The notes under the pieces were generated by a model. That model did not search any database. It was not told where the DNA came from and saw nothing but the letters and a program-made list of their open reading frames with translations. Below are positions 6,513-7,168 of a stretch of 7,168 bases of DNA, in pieces; positions within the stretch are counted from its first letter, which is position 1, and each line of letters begins with the position of its first letter. The DNA lies in NCBI GenBank assembly GCA_900549045.1, contig URNE01000113.1, positions 1 through 7,168 of the forward strand, written 5' to 3'. This stretch comes from an uncultured bacterium (GTDB lineage Bacteria > Verrucomicrobiota > Lentisphaeria > Victivallales > UBA1829). A program made the position numbers and the translations under genes.

Positions 6513-7168
6513 TTTATTTCTTTGCAGACGATCATTACGGCGTTCATCCCGGCAAGGTGATTTTTGAAAATCTGCCGGAGGAGCTCGGAAAAAACATCCG
6601 CTTCGTTGAAAATGACTGGACTCTTCTTGAATCCGGCGACTGGCTTGCAGACTGCGAACTGCTGATTCTGAACATGATCGGAACCACTTGCAAGCTGCCG
6701 CATCCGGGCGAGGGCGCGGAACATGCGGTCCGCTCCTATTGCGAGCGCGGCGGAAACGTTCTGCTGCTTCACGGTTCCAGCGCCGCTTTCTGGGAGTGGG
6801 ACTGGTGGCGGAAAATCGTCGGATACCGCTGGGTCCGCGGAAACGATCCCGACGGCGTTCCCGCATCCACGCACCCGACGAAGCCCTATTCGCTCCGTCT
6901 TGCCAAGGCGCGTCATCCGCTGATGAAGCAGCTCGCCGCGTTTGATCTCCCCGCGGATGAAATCTACACCGAACTCGAACAGGTCTCTCCCTCGATGGTC
7001 CTGATGGATACGATGATTGAAGAGGGCGTTTTCCCGCAGTGCACGGAGACGCTGACTCACTGGGGCGGAAAATTCATCGGATTCCTCCCCGGTCACGCTC
7101 CCGCCGTCACCTCAAATCCCGCTCTGATCCGCACCGTCGCGGTTCTGATCGGCTACCTCCTGAAAGGA
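6509..7168 (+). CDS. ThuA-domain protein (trehalose utilisation family), open at right edge
   Basis: An open frame of 220 codons with no stop before the window ends, starting MIYFFADDHYGVHPGK. The ThuA fold is a class I glutamine amidotransferase-like alpha/beta domain found in sugar-catabolic operons. In rhizobia, ThuA works with the dehydrogenase ThuB on trehalose and related disaccharides by way of 3-keto sugars. Seen: CELLILNMIG (49-58), the strand before the pseudo-nucleophile elbow; RGGNVLLLHGSSAAFWEW (80-97), matching the family's Gly-Gly-x-x-x-x-x-His segment, with H88; RHPLMKQLAAFDLPADEIY (135-153), the characteristic HP...F...DE.Y block; and THWGGKFIGFLPGH (183-196), the Trp-Gly-Gly-Lys...Gly-His block. 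The final LIRTVAVLIGYLLKG resembles the C-terminal helix of the family, so few residues are probably missing. The start overlaps the lyase stop as ATGA. The family is well supported; the precise reaction is unknown. Confidence 0.88.
   Translation, partial: MIYFFADDHYGVHPGKVIFENLPEELGKNIRFVENDWTLLESGDWLADCELLILNMIGTTCKLPHPGEGAEHAVRSYCERGGNVLLLHGSSAAFWEWDWWRKIVGYRWVRGNDPDGVPASTHPTKPYSLRLAKARHPLMKQLAAFDLPADEIYTELEQVSPSMVLMDTMIEEGVFPQCTETLTHWGGKFIGFLPGHAPAVTSNPALIRTVAVLIGYLLKG

Noticed and set aside
4815..6866. 683-codon minus-strand open frame opposite the lyase and ThuA-domain genes
   Set aside because: It mirrors lyase codons, ends at a sense TCA codon, has biased low-information composition, and crosses the boundary of two well-supported sense genes.
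6476..7096. 206-codon minus-strand open frame at the right end
   Set aside because: The plus-strand frame here encodes a clear ThuA domain with a good ribosome site; the minus product has no recognisable motif.

Overview
The window is a single, tightly packed, all-plus-strand gene block. It has six protein-coding genes, no gap between genes longer than 12 bases, and no visible promoter, terminator, RNA gene, repeat or mobile element. By eye the DNA is moderately GC-rich, with G/C favoured at third codon positions. The mix of genes suggests an anaerobic or gut-type polysaccharide degrader in the Planctomycetes-Verrucomicrobia-Chlamydiae group, with Lentisphaerota (Victivallis-like) as the best guess. 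It consists of a heparinase II/III-type lyase, a ThuA-domain protein, an Old Yellow Enzyme relative with a PMEGWD signature, and a fumarate-reductase-like flavoprotein. The taxonomic call is inferred from gene content and style only.

Layout, left to right: (1) 1-761, a short-chain dehydrogenase/reductase whose start codon lacks only its first base at the window edge; (2) 761-2689, a 642-residue FAD-dependent oxidoreductase of the fumarate reductase/succinate dehydrogenase/L-aspartate oxidase flavoprotein superfamily; (3) 2689-3222, an XRE-type helix-turn-helix plus cupin transcriptional regulator; (4) 3235-4671, a single-barrel NADH:flavin oxidoreductase (Old Yellow Enzyme superfamily) with a degenerate C-terminal cysteine cluster; (5) 4680-6512, a heparinase II/III family polysaccharide lyase without a recognisable signal peptide; (6) 6509-7168, a ThuA-domain protein still open at the right edge and probably almost complete.

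Neighbouring genes overlap by 1 or 4 bases or are 8-12 bases apart, and several Shine-Dalgarno sequences lie on or next to the preceding stop codon. The six genes are therefore very probably co-transcribed and translationally coupled. The working picture is a carbohydrate-catabolic operon. A probably cytoplasmic lyase cleaves imported uronate-containing oligosaccharides by beta-elimination. Three redox enzymes (SDR, FRD-type flavoprotein, OYE-type ene-reductase) and a ThuA-domain protein then process the sugar or its unsaturated or keto derivatives, and an embedded XRE-cupin protein senses an intermediate. The substrate and the order of steps cannot be read from the sequence. The combination of two different C=C/C-C redox flavoproteins with a lyase is the most interesting aspect.
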